A DNA stretch of 64,000 bases, taken from contig NZ_SUTJ01000002.1 in assembly GCF_015062915.1 (NCBI RefSeq), positions 127,315 to 191,314 of the forward strand, in the 5' to 3' direction. A model generated the notes under the pieces. The model was given only the letters and a program-made list of their open reading frames with translations. It made no database searches and had not been told where the DNA came from. This DNA comes from Methanobrevibacter thaueri (GTDB lineage Archaea; Methanobacteriota; Methanobacteria; Methanobacteriales; Methanobacteriaceae). The first letter of the stretch is position 1. Each line of letters starts with the position of its first letter. This document shows, piece after piece, positions 48,957 through 58,046 of the stretch. A program made the position numbers and the translations under genes.

Positions 48957-49626
48957 CAAGTTAATATTTGTCTGAATATTTTATAAAATTTTTCCCTAAA
49001 GAGAGGTGCATTTCAACTGTAAAAAGTTAATATTGGAGATTTTTTTAAAAAAAATATAAATACTGCTTAAAACATTCAAAAAATAATTATTTAATGTTTT
49101 TGATGTTATTTAATCTTGATTTTGATTCACCTTCAGTAATACTTAAAATGTGGTTAAAAAATGGAGTTACTGGCAGGAAAAATTATTACAATAACCGATG
49201 GATATTGATTTAAATCTGATTAAATGTCTTTTAATTTATTATTGGGATTGATTTGAAATTATGAGAATGTTATTTATTATTTAAGATGATGATCGTCTGA
49301 TTTTTAAAATTTTGTAAAAATTATGTGTCATCTGCAGGATTTTGGTGAAAAAGTAAAGTATATATGACATTTTGGAAAAGGGGTCATTGACCTTACAATC
49401 GCTGAAAATATTACAGAGAAATCTTCATTGCCAAATATGGAAGGATAACTGATTTTAAATTTAATTAAATCAAGAAAATGACAATTATTAGAACAGAAAA
49501 TATTTTCAATAACTGACTTAAAACAGGCTAAAAATAAATTTTAAACACATGTATTGTTGAAGGCAATCCCATCAGTGTAAAATATTTCCAAATTACCGCT
49601 GCAATATTTTAATTGGAGAGGAGATA
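48957..49626. other. Gene-poor AT-rich region
   Basis: About 670 bp with no intact gene. It holds the isolated mini-ORB-like element at 49001-49030 and the promoter of the minus-strand gene at 48956. Short frames around 49385-49455 read plausibly as protein (TIAENITEKSS...) but are quickly broken, so this may be more of the decayed sequence seen to its right. Confidence 0.45.
49001..49030 (-). other. Outlying mini-ORB-like element
   Basis: Read on the minus strand, TTTTTACAGTTGAAATGCAC followed by CTCTC matches the repeat at 44265-44289 (GTTACACTTGAAATGCAC then GTCTC) with only a C/G change in the core and a G/C change in the flank. It lies about 4.6 kb right of the array and in the opposite orientation. 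Confidence 0.5.
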
Positions 49627-49892
49627 ATGTTGATGGTTGAGTGATTTGTATTAATAATTTTAAGGACAAACATTAAAAAATGAATCGGCAAATGAATCTG
49701 AGCCAAACAAAACAGATGAATCCACATCAAATGATGTAAAAATATGGATCAGTCATGAATTTCTGGTGAATTCGATAGTGAACTTGAAAAATCAATAGGG
49801 CTGAAAACATATGAAAACGTTACCTTGTAAATTGAATCTGCGGATATTTTAAAGAAATGATAAGTGAAAAGGAAATGATGGGTAAAAATTAG
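49627..49892 (+). pseudogene. Decayed small secreted-protein gene
   Basis: GGAGAGGAGATA precedes an ATG at 49627, so a start region is preserved. Coding-like sequence then continues through several frame changes: MLMV, then VICINNFKDK, then NESANESEPNKTDESTSNDVKIWIS, then GEFDSELEKSIGLKTYENVTL, then IESADILKK and ISEKEMMGKN before TAG at 49892. The acidic Asn/Ser/Thr-rich middle and a hydrophobic start suggest a former exported protein of about 85-90 residues. At least three frameshifts plus a stop break it. The reading is mine from the sequence; no homologue is recognised. Confidence 0.5.
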
Positions 49893-49966
49893 CTGAAAAC
49901 GAGTGAAAATAGGAAGTTACTTGAAAAATATTTTTTACCAGTAAATCGATTAAAATAAAAATATGG

Positions 49967-49993
49967 AAAAATAGAGTGTTAAACTCTATTTTT
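49967..49993 (-). terminator. Hairpin spanning the stop codon of the 595-aa adhesin gene
   Basis: Perfect 11-bp arms (aaaaatagagt / actctattttt) with a 5-nt loop. The right arm contains the stop codon at 49986-49988, and on the minus strand the hairpin runs into TTTTT. Likely terminator. Confidence 0.6.
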
Positions 49994-51773
49994 TAACTTT
50001 AACTGTTTTTTTAACTGTATCCTTAAGGTAAGTTGCCTGATAGGTTACCTTTTTTCCAACCTTAAGCTTTTTCAAGACTGATTTTTTAATTGTAACCTTT
50101 GCAACACCCTTCTTGTTGGTTTTTGCAGTGTATTTTTTGCCCTTGAACTTGAAAACAACCTTCTTGTTTTTGACGTTCTTGACTGTTGCCTTCAAGACTA
50201 TCTTTTTGGCTGATTTTTTAACTTTTTTAACTTTCTTAAGTTTCAAAAGGTGTTTAACAACCAGATTGGCATTAGCGGATGCTCCTTCATAGCTTGCTGA
50301 AATTTTGTACTTGCCCGGAGCAAGAGAAGCAGGTATCTTGAATGTTGCAACACCGTTATTGTCAGTGTATGCCTTATATGTCTTTTTACCTATCTTGAAT
50401 TCAACCAAATCACCCTTTTCGGCAGGTTTTGCGTTGGTGTCGTAAGCCTTAACCTTGTATTGGCCTGACTTGGTGTAGACCATCTGAACACTTGACGGGC
50501 CTGTTAATCTAGGGGGAACTGATTTGACAAGTACTTCATACTCGTCCTCTTCAAATCTGTATAATCCATTATCATCAAAGAAAACGACTCCAATTGTGAT
50601 TTCACCGTCATCCAAACCAGCCAGGGAGATGTTTGCACTATTAGAAAATTTAAGAGTGGCATAATGATCCCAATCTGCAGTGATTTCAACGGTTCCGGTT
50701 GTGTTTCCGATTTCAATTGTTAAAAACTTGTTTTCACCCGCATTCATCTGCGCTGGAAGAGTTATTCTTGGAATAACTTCAATTTCATCAATATAATCCA
50801 CATCATAGTCCTCACCAGTGTATTCAGCTTCAATATCATGAGTTCCAACGCTCAATTGTGGAATTTGAACTTTTGCAACCCCATTAACCAGTTGGACAGT
50901 GCCGATAACCTTTCCGTCAATTGTCACTTTCAGACTGCCTTCAGCATCAGCAGCCAGTGTTAATGTAACCTCTTTAGAATCCCCATAAGTCATCTCTTCG
51001 GGAGCATCAATGGCATTTATGACCTCAAATGATGCATTAGTGGAGTTTTGGCTGTTATTATAAGTCACAACAATAGTGTACTCGCCAAGAGGCAGTGAAG
51101 ATATGTCCACATATACCTCTGTAGATGATTTTTCCTCAGCGTAATATTGAACATCATTTATTTTAATGTTCAAGTCCTTAATAATGCTTGAAGGGGCGGT
51201 GATGCTAATTATATTGCCTGCCTTTGAGTAGATATAGGTGTCTTCAGCATCTATCTCCACATCCATGTCATCGTCCTCAATTATTTGACCGGGATTATGC
51301 AGGGTTATTCTTGATGAATTTGAGAATGTTTCACCTCCAGTAACCTTAAATATAACATCAATATTATAAATGCCTGGATTTAATTTATCCAATATGATAT
51401 CATAATCCCATATATTCTCGTCTTCCTCATAATTATAGTCATCATTATTTGGCAGTACTAAAGACTTGCTGTAGGAATTATCATTATAAACTTCAATGTA
51501 TCCTTCATCATCATTGTAATTTAACCCCGCAGCTTTACCATCAATATTAACTGACAAGGTACCTTTAGTACCATCAGGTATAGTAATAGTAATTGTATCT
51601 TCACCAATTTCAAAGTCCTCTTCCTCATCTAATGGAATTTCCACATCCCCTAGATTGTCAGTATCCTCTGAAATCTCAATTTCATCAGTCGCATTTTCAC
51701 TGGCGCTGACCGCACCAAGAGTGAAAATGAATATTAAAAATAAACTAATCAATAATATATTATTAAATTTCAA
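49986..51773 (-). CDS. Adhesin-like surface protein with cationic C-terminal domain (595 aa)
   Basis: Signal peptide at 1-26 (MKFNNILLISLFLIFIFTLGAVSAS), then a strongly acidic segment (30-60). Four or five Ig-like sandwich domains follow (about 60-440; for example APEEMTYGDSKEVTLTLAADAEGSLKVTIDGK), then a Big-like domain (about 425-500, KPAEKGDLVEFKIGKKTYKAYTDNNGVATFKIP). A Lys-rich domain of about 90 residues ends it (KKVVFKFKGKKYTAKTNKKG). It is exported and probably wall-bound through the basic tail. Two TATA-like elements (around 51800 and 51826) stand upstream, with AGGGTTG before the ATG. It is the last of four similar genes in tandem; about 110 bp separate it from the 1,298-aa gene. 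Confidence 0.9.
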   Translation of the reverse strand: MKFNNILLISLFLIFIFTLGAVSASENATDEIEISEDTDNLGDVEIPLDEEEDFEIGEDTITITIPDGTKGTLSVNIDGKAAGLNYNDDEGYIEVYNDNSYSKSLVLPNNDDYNYEEDENIWDYDIILDKLNPGIYNIDVIFKVTGGETFSNSSRITLHNPGQIIEDDDMDVEIDAEDTYIYSKAGNIISITAPSSIIKDLNIKINDVQYYAEEKSSTEVYVDISSLPLGEYTIVVTYNNSQNSTNASFEVINAIDAPEEMTYGDSKEVTLTLAADAEGSLKVTIDGKVIGTVQLVNGVAKVQIPQLSVGTHDIEAEYTGEDYDVDYIDEIEVIPRITLPAQMNAGENKFLTIEIGNTTGTVEITADWDHYATLKFSNSANISLAGLDDGEITIGVVFFDDNGLYRFEEDEYEVLVKSVPPRLTGPSSVQMVYTKSGQYKVKAYDTNAKPAEKGDLVEFKIGKKTYKAYTDNNGVATFKIPASLAPGKYKISASYEGASANANLVVKHLLKLKKVKKVKKSAKKIVLKATVKNVKNKKVVFKFKGKKYTAKTNKKGVAKVTIKKSVLKKLKVGKKVTYQATYLKDTVKKTVKVKK

Positions 51774-51862
51774 AACAAAACAACCCTAATTAAGTTTATA
51801 TAAATATTTCTTAACTTGATTGTATATAAAATATTATACATTGGGTTAAAAATAAAAAAAAG

Positions 51863-51888
51863 AAAATAAGGAAATCAATCCTTATTTT
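51863..51888 (-). terminator. Hairpin spanning the stop codon of the 1,298-aa adhesin gene
   Basis: Perfect 10-bp arms (aaaataagga / tccttatttt) with a 6-nt loop; the stop codon at 51882-51884 lies in the arm, and T-rich sequence follows on the minus strand. Same arrangement as at 49967-49993. Confidence 0.6.
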
Positions 51889-54800
51889 TTAACTTTAACT
51901 TTTTGTTTAACTGTTTTTTTACCGTAGGACACTTGGATTTTTACCTTTTTGCCTGCTTTGAGTTTTTTAAGAACTTTTTTCTTAACGGTAATTTTTGCAA
52001 CACCCTTCTTGTTGGTTTTTGCAGTGTAGGTTTTCTTGTTGAACTTGAATTTCAGCTTTTTGCCTTTAACCGCCTTGCCGTTGATTTTAAGGGTGGCTTT
52101 AATCACAAGTTTTTTAGCGGACCTTTTGACCTTTTTAACCTTTTTGAGTTTTAAGGTGATTTTATCCGCTTTTTTAGCAGGTGCAGGTGCAGGTTTGGTG
52201 TCCTCTTTTTTAGGAGTTGTATTCACAACAACATTAGTGTTTTTGGTAAATCCTGCATAGTTTTTATCACCAGTGTATTTTACGGTCACGTTATGATTAC
52301 CATCTTCCAAACCAGGAACTGAAACTGTTGCCTTACCGTTGACCAAATCAGCGGTGTAACTTTTACCGTCAACAGTTACAATCAAGCTGCCTGTTGCATC
52401 TTCAGGCAAGCTGATGGAGAATTCCGGATTGGTGCTGTCGGTTGGTGTTGCAATGTCCATTTTCGGTTCAGGTTTTGGAACGTTAACTTCATTTGATGTG
52501 GAATATGTTTGACCGTTTTCATCCTCATATTCAACTCTTACATTGTGATTACCAGTAGGCAAACCGGATACTGGGACAGTATTGGTTCCGCCAGCCACTG
52601 GAGTTGTTGATACTAGTTCCCCATCCACATAAACATTCACGTTTCCGCTTGATCCTTCAGGCAATTCCAAAGTGATATTTCCGGATCCGTCAGCTGCAAA
52701 GTCATCTGGAATTGTTAAATCTTTAGGTGTGACATATACATAATATTTGGTTGGCACATAATCGTCAACCTCCCCGTCATATTCTGAGAAGGAGTTTTCA
52801 GGTAAATCATCACCCTGATATTCAAGTGTTACGATATTCTCACCCAGATTAAGTTTATCTGATGGAATGCTTACGCTAACCTTACCGTCTTTGATTTCTT
52901 CTGTAGAAAATACTTCATCATTTATTTTGATGATAATGCTACCTTCAGCATCACCAACATCAATATCTACTTTAGAACTTTCACCGATTAATACATCTTC
53001 GATTATATCAACTTTTGGTTTAAGTTCAAGTGAAACATGCTCATGGCTTACATCATATTTATAATCTTCCTGTTCATATCTAATTTCAAGCGGATACACA
53101 CCGTATGATAATCCTAAATCTGAAACCAAGATTTTTACTTTACCCTCCTCAATCGGAGCACGTTTATATTCTGAATATTCAAGCTCATTCGAAACAATCA
53201 ACCACCCGTCTGCATCACTTGGCAATAGCAATGTGAATGAAGTTGGAATATCATCCTCATCATATTCAACGATAATTCTATAACCTTCAATCTCAAAGCT
53301 CCTTGTAATTTCTTGAGAAGGATATTTGCTGTCCCCTGAGTATTTAGCTACAATGACATGTTCCCCTTCAGATAAACCTGTCACGATAACTTTTGCGCTA
53401 CCGTTTATGACTTCACTAGTGTAGTTGTTACCACCAATGTTTATCAAAACATTACCTGTTGCATCATCAGGCAAATCAACATCAATAACATACCTTTCCA
53501 TTAATGGCAATACGTCATCATCATCTATGCTGATGTCAAATGACATTTTTACGGTGAATGTGCCAGTTTTAGTCAATTTTTCATGATTTTTATCGCCGGA
53601 ATAGGTGATTTCATATGTATGTTCTCCTAATGTCAAGTCATCCAAATCAATGATTGCACTTCCATCCTGAACGAATTCAGTTGAATATTCATTTCCATCG
53701 ACTATAAGGGTCAAGTAACCTGTAGCATCCTCATCAGTTTCAAAATAAATATTATATTCCCCTAAGGTTATTTCACTTGGAATCGCAATCCATGAAATCT
53801 CAAAGGTACCGTTTTGAGTGGCATTTTCATAGTAATCATTCCTATCTACAAATACAAGTTTCCAGGTGTGACTGCCTTGATCCAAAGCATTAAGAACATC
53901 AGAGGAGATGTAATTTGTATCATCAAAACCTAAATCCTCATAATCATAATTAGCACGGGATACTGGAGTATCGTCAATATATACGATTACATATCCTGAG
54001 TACAAGGCCCTTGGAATATTCAATATTTGCCATTCGATGTCTTCACCTTTAACAGCAGTATTAGGGAAGTCAACATCCATTTCCCATACTGGAACTTCTG
54101 CTTTTACATCGAAATAGTAATTATTTTCAAATAACTCTTCATCATCCTCAATATATTTTACATTGAAATAATATTGGGAACCGTCTCCATCACCATAGTA
54201 TCCATAGGAGGTTATATTTAATTTAGGCAATGTGATATTTAATTTTTCGCTTGCAGGTCCTTCATACAATGGAATAACTAGACTTTGCCAATTATATTCA
54301 TCATCATAGAAATTATAAACTATGCTTATATTGAACTTGCCGCTAAGACCTTCCGGAGAGTTTACAGTCAAATTATTCTCACCATCAACCCAGTAATACT
54401 TTTTATACACCACATCAGGTCCTACAACTATTTCCTGTGATACCTGAGAAACATCATACTCACCAGTGTATTTAACTATAATATTGTATCTTCCAAATTT
54501 AAAATCATTTAATGAAACATTTGCAATACCATTGTTAAGAGAAGTTGATTTTATAAGGTCATCAATTGTTAAGTCCCCCCATTCATCTTCAATAGCATGA
54601 TATATTTCTAGATTGCCCTGTGCATCACTAGGCAATACGAGTTCAATAGTTTGGCCATCATTAAATGCAATTTCATAAGGAACATTAATACGGCCCACAG
54701 TATCAAAAATCCATGTCACATTCTTTTTAGGATATTTGTCATCCTGATAAATGAATGTTAAATTGTTTTTGCCATATACCAAGTCATTGAAAACGAAAAC

Positions 54801-55778
54801 ATAATTTGAATCAACTTCAACGGAATATTGCTTATCATTAGCAATGAGAGTGATATTCTCCACAGAGGCATCGTCTGGAAGATATACGTCAAACGCTATG
54901 GAATGGCCATAGGTGACCGGATTTCCTTCATAAAGATAATCATTCTCCACATTAAATTGATAATCAAGATTAAAATTGCCTGTGAATGTTTTATTATCAT
55001 ATTTTCCATCTGAATATCTGAGCTCATATGAATGCGGACCAAATTCTAAATCTGATTCAAGATTCATATCCTCCCATCTAATACGAATACTAGGATTTTC
55101 AGCATATTCTTCTCGTAAACCATCTGTTGATGCTGAAAATACCTCATTACCATCAATTAATAATTTTAATGTACCTCCAGCATCTTTAGCTAAACTTACA
55201 CAAAATGTGTCCCATGATCCAATTTTTATTTCAGAAGGAGTGTAATCTTTTATATAATAATATTCAAATTCCTTTGTTATGTCAAACGGATTATAATAGT
55301 CATCACCATCAAATACGAATCGGGCGGAGTGAGTTCCAATTGACAAATCATAATTGTTTAATACCACTCTATGAGAATAAAAATCCCCATAAAATTCATA
55401 TGCCGGAAAACTAGCTACCTCTTCATTATCCAGGAAAATTTTCATGTTAGCTTCACTTGAGTCATATAAACTAATTCCAATATAGCCATTATAGTCATCC
55501 CATTCCCCATCAAATGCAGGTCCGGCTATTTCATCTTTACAATTAATATCATAACCCATGTCACTTTTCTCACCAAGAACTTCACTTACATCTGAATCAT
55601 CCTCAGCGATGACATCAACCTCTTCTACTTGAGACACTGTCTCGGCAACATCATCCGTTGATGTCACAACAGCATCGTCCACAGCCGTCAGATTGTTTGC
55701 ATCATCCGATGCGCTGACGGCGCCAAATGTCAGTATTGCCAGCATGAGACTGACAATCAATATATGTTTTAACTTCAT
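51882..55778 (-). CDS. Adhesin-like surface protein with cationic C-terminal domain (1,298 aa)
   Basis: Signal peptide 1-24 (MKLKHILIVSLMLAILTFGAVSAS), an acidic Asp/Val-rich spacer to about 75, then roughly ten Ig-like repeats to about 1,195 (pattern L-P-x-D-A-x-G-x-L-x-(V/I)-x-x-(D/N)-x-x-(E/Y), G-x-H-x-(Y/V), Y-x-G-D). The repeats are Tyr- and Asp-rich. After them comes a Pro/Lys/Ala linker (KKEDTKPAPAPAKKADK) and a Lys-rich end domain (KGKKLKFKFNKKTYTAKTNKKG). The Pro-rich linker looks like a hinge between stalk and wall-binding tail. GTGATG precedes the ATG by about 5 nt. The repeats are more diverged from each other than in the giant proteins, so this is an older or less recombining array. 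Confidence 0.9.
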   Translation of the reverse strand: MKLKHILIVSLMLAILTFGAVSASDDANNLTAVDDAVVTSTDDVAETVSQVEEVDVIAEDDSDVSEVLGEKSDMGYDINCKDEIAGPAFDGEWDDYNGYIGISLYDSSEANMKIFLDNEEVASFPAYEFYGDFYSHRVVLNNYDLSIGTHSARFVFDGDDYYNPFDITKEFEYYYIKDYTPSEIKIGSWDTFCVSLAKDAGGTLKLLIDGNEVFSASTDGLREEYAENPSIRIRWEDMNLESDLEFGPHSYELRYSDGKYDNKTFTGNFNLDYQFNVENDYLYEGNPVTYGHSIAFDVYLPDDASVENITLIANDKQYSVEVDSNYVFVFNDLVYGKNNLTFIYQDDKYPKKNVTWIFDTVGRINVPYEIAFNDGQTIELVLPSDAQGNLEIYHAIEDEWGDLTIDDLIKSTSLNNGIANVSLNDFKFGRYNIIVKYTGEYDVSQVSQEIVVGPDVVYKKYYWVDGENNLTVNSPEGLSGKFNISIVYNFYDDEYNWQSLVIPLYEGPASEKLNITLPKLNITSYGYYGDGDGSQYYFNVKYIEDDEELFENNYYFDVKAEVPVWEMDVDFPNTAVKGEDIEWQILNIPRALYSGYVIVYIDDTPVSRANYDYEDLGFDDTNYISSDVLNALDQGSHTWKLVFVDRNDYYENATQNGTFEISWIAIPSEITLGEYNIYFETDEDATGYLTLIVDGNEYSTEFVQDGSAIIDLDDLTLGEHTYEITYSGDKNHEKLTKTGTFTVKMSFDISIDDDDVLPLMERYVIDVDLPDDATGNVLINIGGNNYTSEVINGSAKVIVTGLSEGEHVIVAKYSGDSKYPSQEITRSFEIEGYRIIVEYDEDDIPTSFTLLLPSDADGWLIVSNELEYSEYKRAPIEEGKVKILVSDLGLSYGVYPLEIRYEQEDYKYDVSHEHVSLELKPKVDIIEDVLIGESSKVDIDVGDAEGSIIIKINDEVFSTEEIKDGKVSVSIPSDKLNLGENIVTLEYQGDDLPENSFSEYDGEVDDYVPTKYYVYVTPKDLTIPDDFAADGSGNITLELPEGSSGNVNVYVDGELVSTTPVAGGTNTVPVSGLPTGNHNVRVEYEDENGQTYSTSNEVNVPKPEPKMDIATPTDSTNPEFSISLPEDATGSLIVTVDGKSYTADLVNGKATVSVPGLEDGNHNVTVKYTGDKNYAGFTKNTNVVVNTTPKKEDTKPAPAPAKKADKITLKLKKVKKVKRSAKKLVIKATLKINGKAVKGKKLKFKFNKKTYTAKTNKKGVAKITVKKKVLKKLKAGKKVKIQVSYGKKTVKQKVKVKK

Positions 55779-56018
55779 AATACATCACATTTAAATAAAA
55801 CTTATATTCAAATTGAATACAATTATTATTTTTAAATGTAATATAATATATACATTCTTATTTTTCAAAATAAACCGAATGAAATCATAATCTTAACAAT
55901 AAGCAATATCGATACATTCAAAAAGTAATATAACTACAAAAAGAGACGCTGAAATTGACAAGCGTTTAAAAATAGATGCAAAAATTTAAAAAAAAATAGA
56001 GAGATAATGAAAAAATCA

Positions 56019-57821
56019 TTATCTTTTAACCTTAACAATTTGCTTGACTGTCTTTCCGCCATAGGATGCCTTGTAGGTGACCTTCTTGCCCACCTTGAGT
56101 TTCTTTAAAACCTTCTTGGTTATTTTGAATTTGGCAATTCCCTTCTTGTTGGTTCTGACTTTGAGAACTTTCTTGTTGAACTTGAGTTTGACCTTTTTGT
56201 TTTTGGCCTTTTTGCCGTCAATCTTAAGTTTCACCTTGATTTTAAGTGATTTGGCGGATTTCTTGACCTTTACCTTTTGAAGTGTCAGCTTGATGACATG
56301 CGCCTTGACTGTCAGGTAATGTGTCTTTGAATAGAACTTGCCTGACTTTTGATAGAGCACGTCAATCTTGTGGGTTCCGGCTTTGAGCTTGGAGAAGGTC
56401 AGTTTCGCTTTTCCAGTGCTTAGGCTTGGACGCTTATATAGTTCACCATCAAGATAGATTTTAACCTTACCGCTTCCGGATGGTCCCTTGACTGTGAGGG
56501 TTGCGCTCTTATCAACATAGATTTTGCTTGCGCTCAGTGATGATGAGAATCCATTGGTATTTTTAAGAACATCTACGAGAATTCCATCCTCATCACCGGT
56601 AATGCCGTTGACGGTATAGTTCAAATAGAAGCGATGAGATCCTTCAGACAAGCCTTTAAGTGAAAACACAGCGTATCCGTCAACCACATTGACTGTAGCG
56701 ATTTTCTTGGTTGGAACAACCCATTGGCCTTCCTCATCATCAGACTCGATTATTGCATGATAGAGCGTTGCGATTCCCTTTGAGTTTTTTGGAGCTGCAA
56801 TGTAGATGTACTCGTCCTGGCCAACGGACATCACTTCAGGCCATTTGACAGCAGGCAAGAGCGTTTCTGTGCAGTTGACTGTCCTTTTTGGGAATTTTGA
56901 GCTTGAATATGTTGCAAATGCAGTGTGCTTGCCCAAGTCCAGCTTGACATTCTTGACCGTGTACACCTCTTCAGAATAGAGGTTCAAGTCAACGTTATAC
57001 TTCTTTCCGTTGAAATTGATTGCAACATTGCCTGTGGCGCTTCTTGGAAGTCCTATGTAGAAATTTACATCTGTCCTGATGGTCTTGTCAGGATATATTA
57101 TGGTATTGACATAATTCATTCCCAAATGGAAATAATAGTGATACAGGACATTCTTCTCGTTTGAATAGGTCTTTCCGTTTTTCTCATATGTCACTTTCAC
57201 ATCATATGTGCCGTATTTAAATCCACTAGGAAACCTCAAGTCTGAGCGATAAATGACATTTAAATCATAGTCACCTGAGAATTCTTTGTTTAAGCATTCT
57301 GTTCCATTAAAAGTGATTTTGACTGTTCCATTGATTGGTTCGGTGTCATGTATGCGGCAAAACGGAATTAACTCATCATCATCATAGTTTCCAAAAATGA
57401 CCTCATCGCCGATTTCAATAATGTTTCCAATAATCAATATTCCGGTTTTGGATTGGCCGCCATAGGCGACTGTAAGATTATACTTTCCCTTTTCCAGATT
57501 CGGAGACAATTGCTTTTGTGTAATGTAGTAATGTGAATACTCAGGAATGTCATCATCAGCATAATGCTTGCAGTTTGAGATATCATCCTTGAAGTGCTCA
57601 ACATTATCTATGCTCACGCTGATTTCACCTGTAAGATCATCAAGTGAATATACTCTTGCAATATCACCGTTCCCGTCTTCCCATAAATCGTCTTCATCCA
57701 ATTCAATCTCATAATTATCCTCAGCCAGCACATCATCTGTTGTGTTATCCGATGCACAGACCGAACCTATCGTGATAAAAAATAGGATTACTCCGATTAT
57801 TAAAATATGTTTAAATTTCAT
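56019..57821 (-). CDS. Adhesin-like surface protein with cationic C-terminal domain (600 aa)
   Basis: I use the ATG at 57821 (MKFKHILIIGVILFFITIGSVCAS, a signal peptide); a GTG three codons earlier is open but serves better as part of the upstream leader. Several Ig-like domains follow (about 45-500), for example GNVAINFNGKKYNVDLNLY and SATLTVKGPSGSGKVKIYLDGELY. The last 90 residues are the Lys-rich domain (KAKNKKVKLKFNKKVLKVRTNKKG). Two cysteines in ISNCKHY and ECLNKEF and one in RTVNCTE could form disulfides. The gene ends near a short inverted repeat (gataatga/tcattatc). Role inferred as for its neighbours: exported, wall-attached, ligand unknown. Confidence 0.88.
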   Translation of the reverse strand: MKFKHILIIGVILFFITIGSVCASDNTTDDVLAEDNYEIELDEDDLWEDGNGDIARVYSLDDLTGEISVSIDNVEHFKDDISNCKHYADDDIPEYSHYYITQKQLSPNLEKGKYNLTVAYGGQSKTGILIIGNIIEIGDEVIFGNYDDDELIPFCRIHDTEPINGTVKITFNGTECLNKEFSGDYDLNVIYRSDLRFPSGFKYGTYDVKVTYEKNGKTYSNEKNVLYHYYFHLGMNYVNTIIYPDKTIRTDVNFYIGLPRSATGNVAINFNGKKYNVDLNLYSEEVYTVKNVKLDLGKHTAFATYSSSKFPKRTVNCTETLLPAVKWPEVMSVGQDEYIYIAAPKNSKGIATLYHAIIESDDEEGQWVVPTKKIATVNVVDGYAVFSLKGLSEGSHRFYLNYTVNGITGDEDGILVDVLKNTNGFSSSLSASKIYVDKSATLTVKGPSGSGKVKIYLDGELYKRPSLSTGKAKLTFSKLKAGTHKIDVLYQKSGKFYSKTHYLTVKAHVIKLTLQKVKVKKSAKSLKIKVKLKIDGKKAKNKKVKLKFNKKVLKVRTNKKGIAKFKITKKVLKKLKVGKKVTYKASYGGKTVKQIVKVKR

Positions 57822-58046
57822 ATAAACCACTGTTAAAGATGTATAGAATATATGATATTTAAATATTGTTGTCTGTTCGCCTTAATAGCGATGCTCCTTA
57901 TCCAAATTTAAATATTATTTGTTTTAAATTTTCAATTCATAAAATGAACAGTTGTTTAGTTTTAATGTGCATGATTTGGTGATGAAAATAAAAACATAGA
58001 ATATAAAATAAACATTAAAAAAAATAAGTGGAATAGGTTTGTAATC

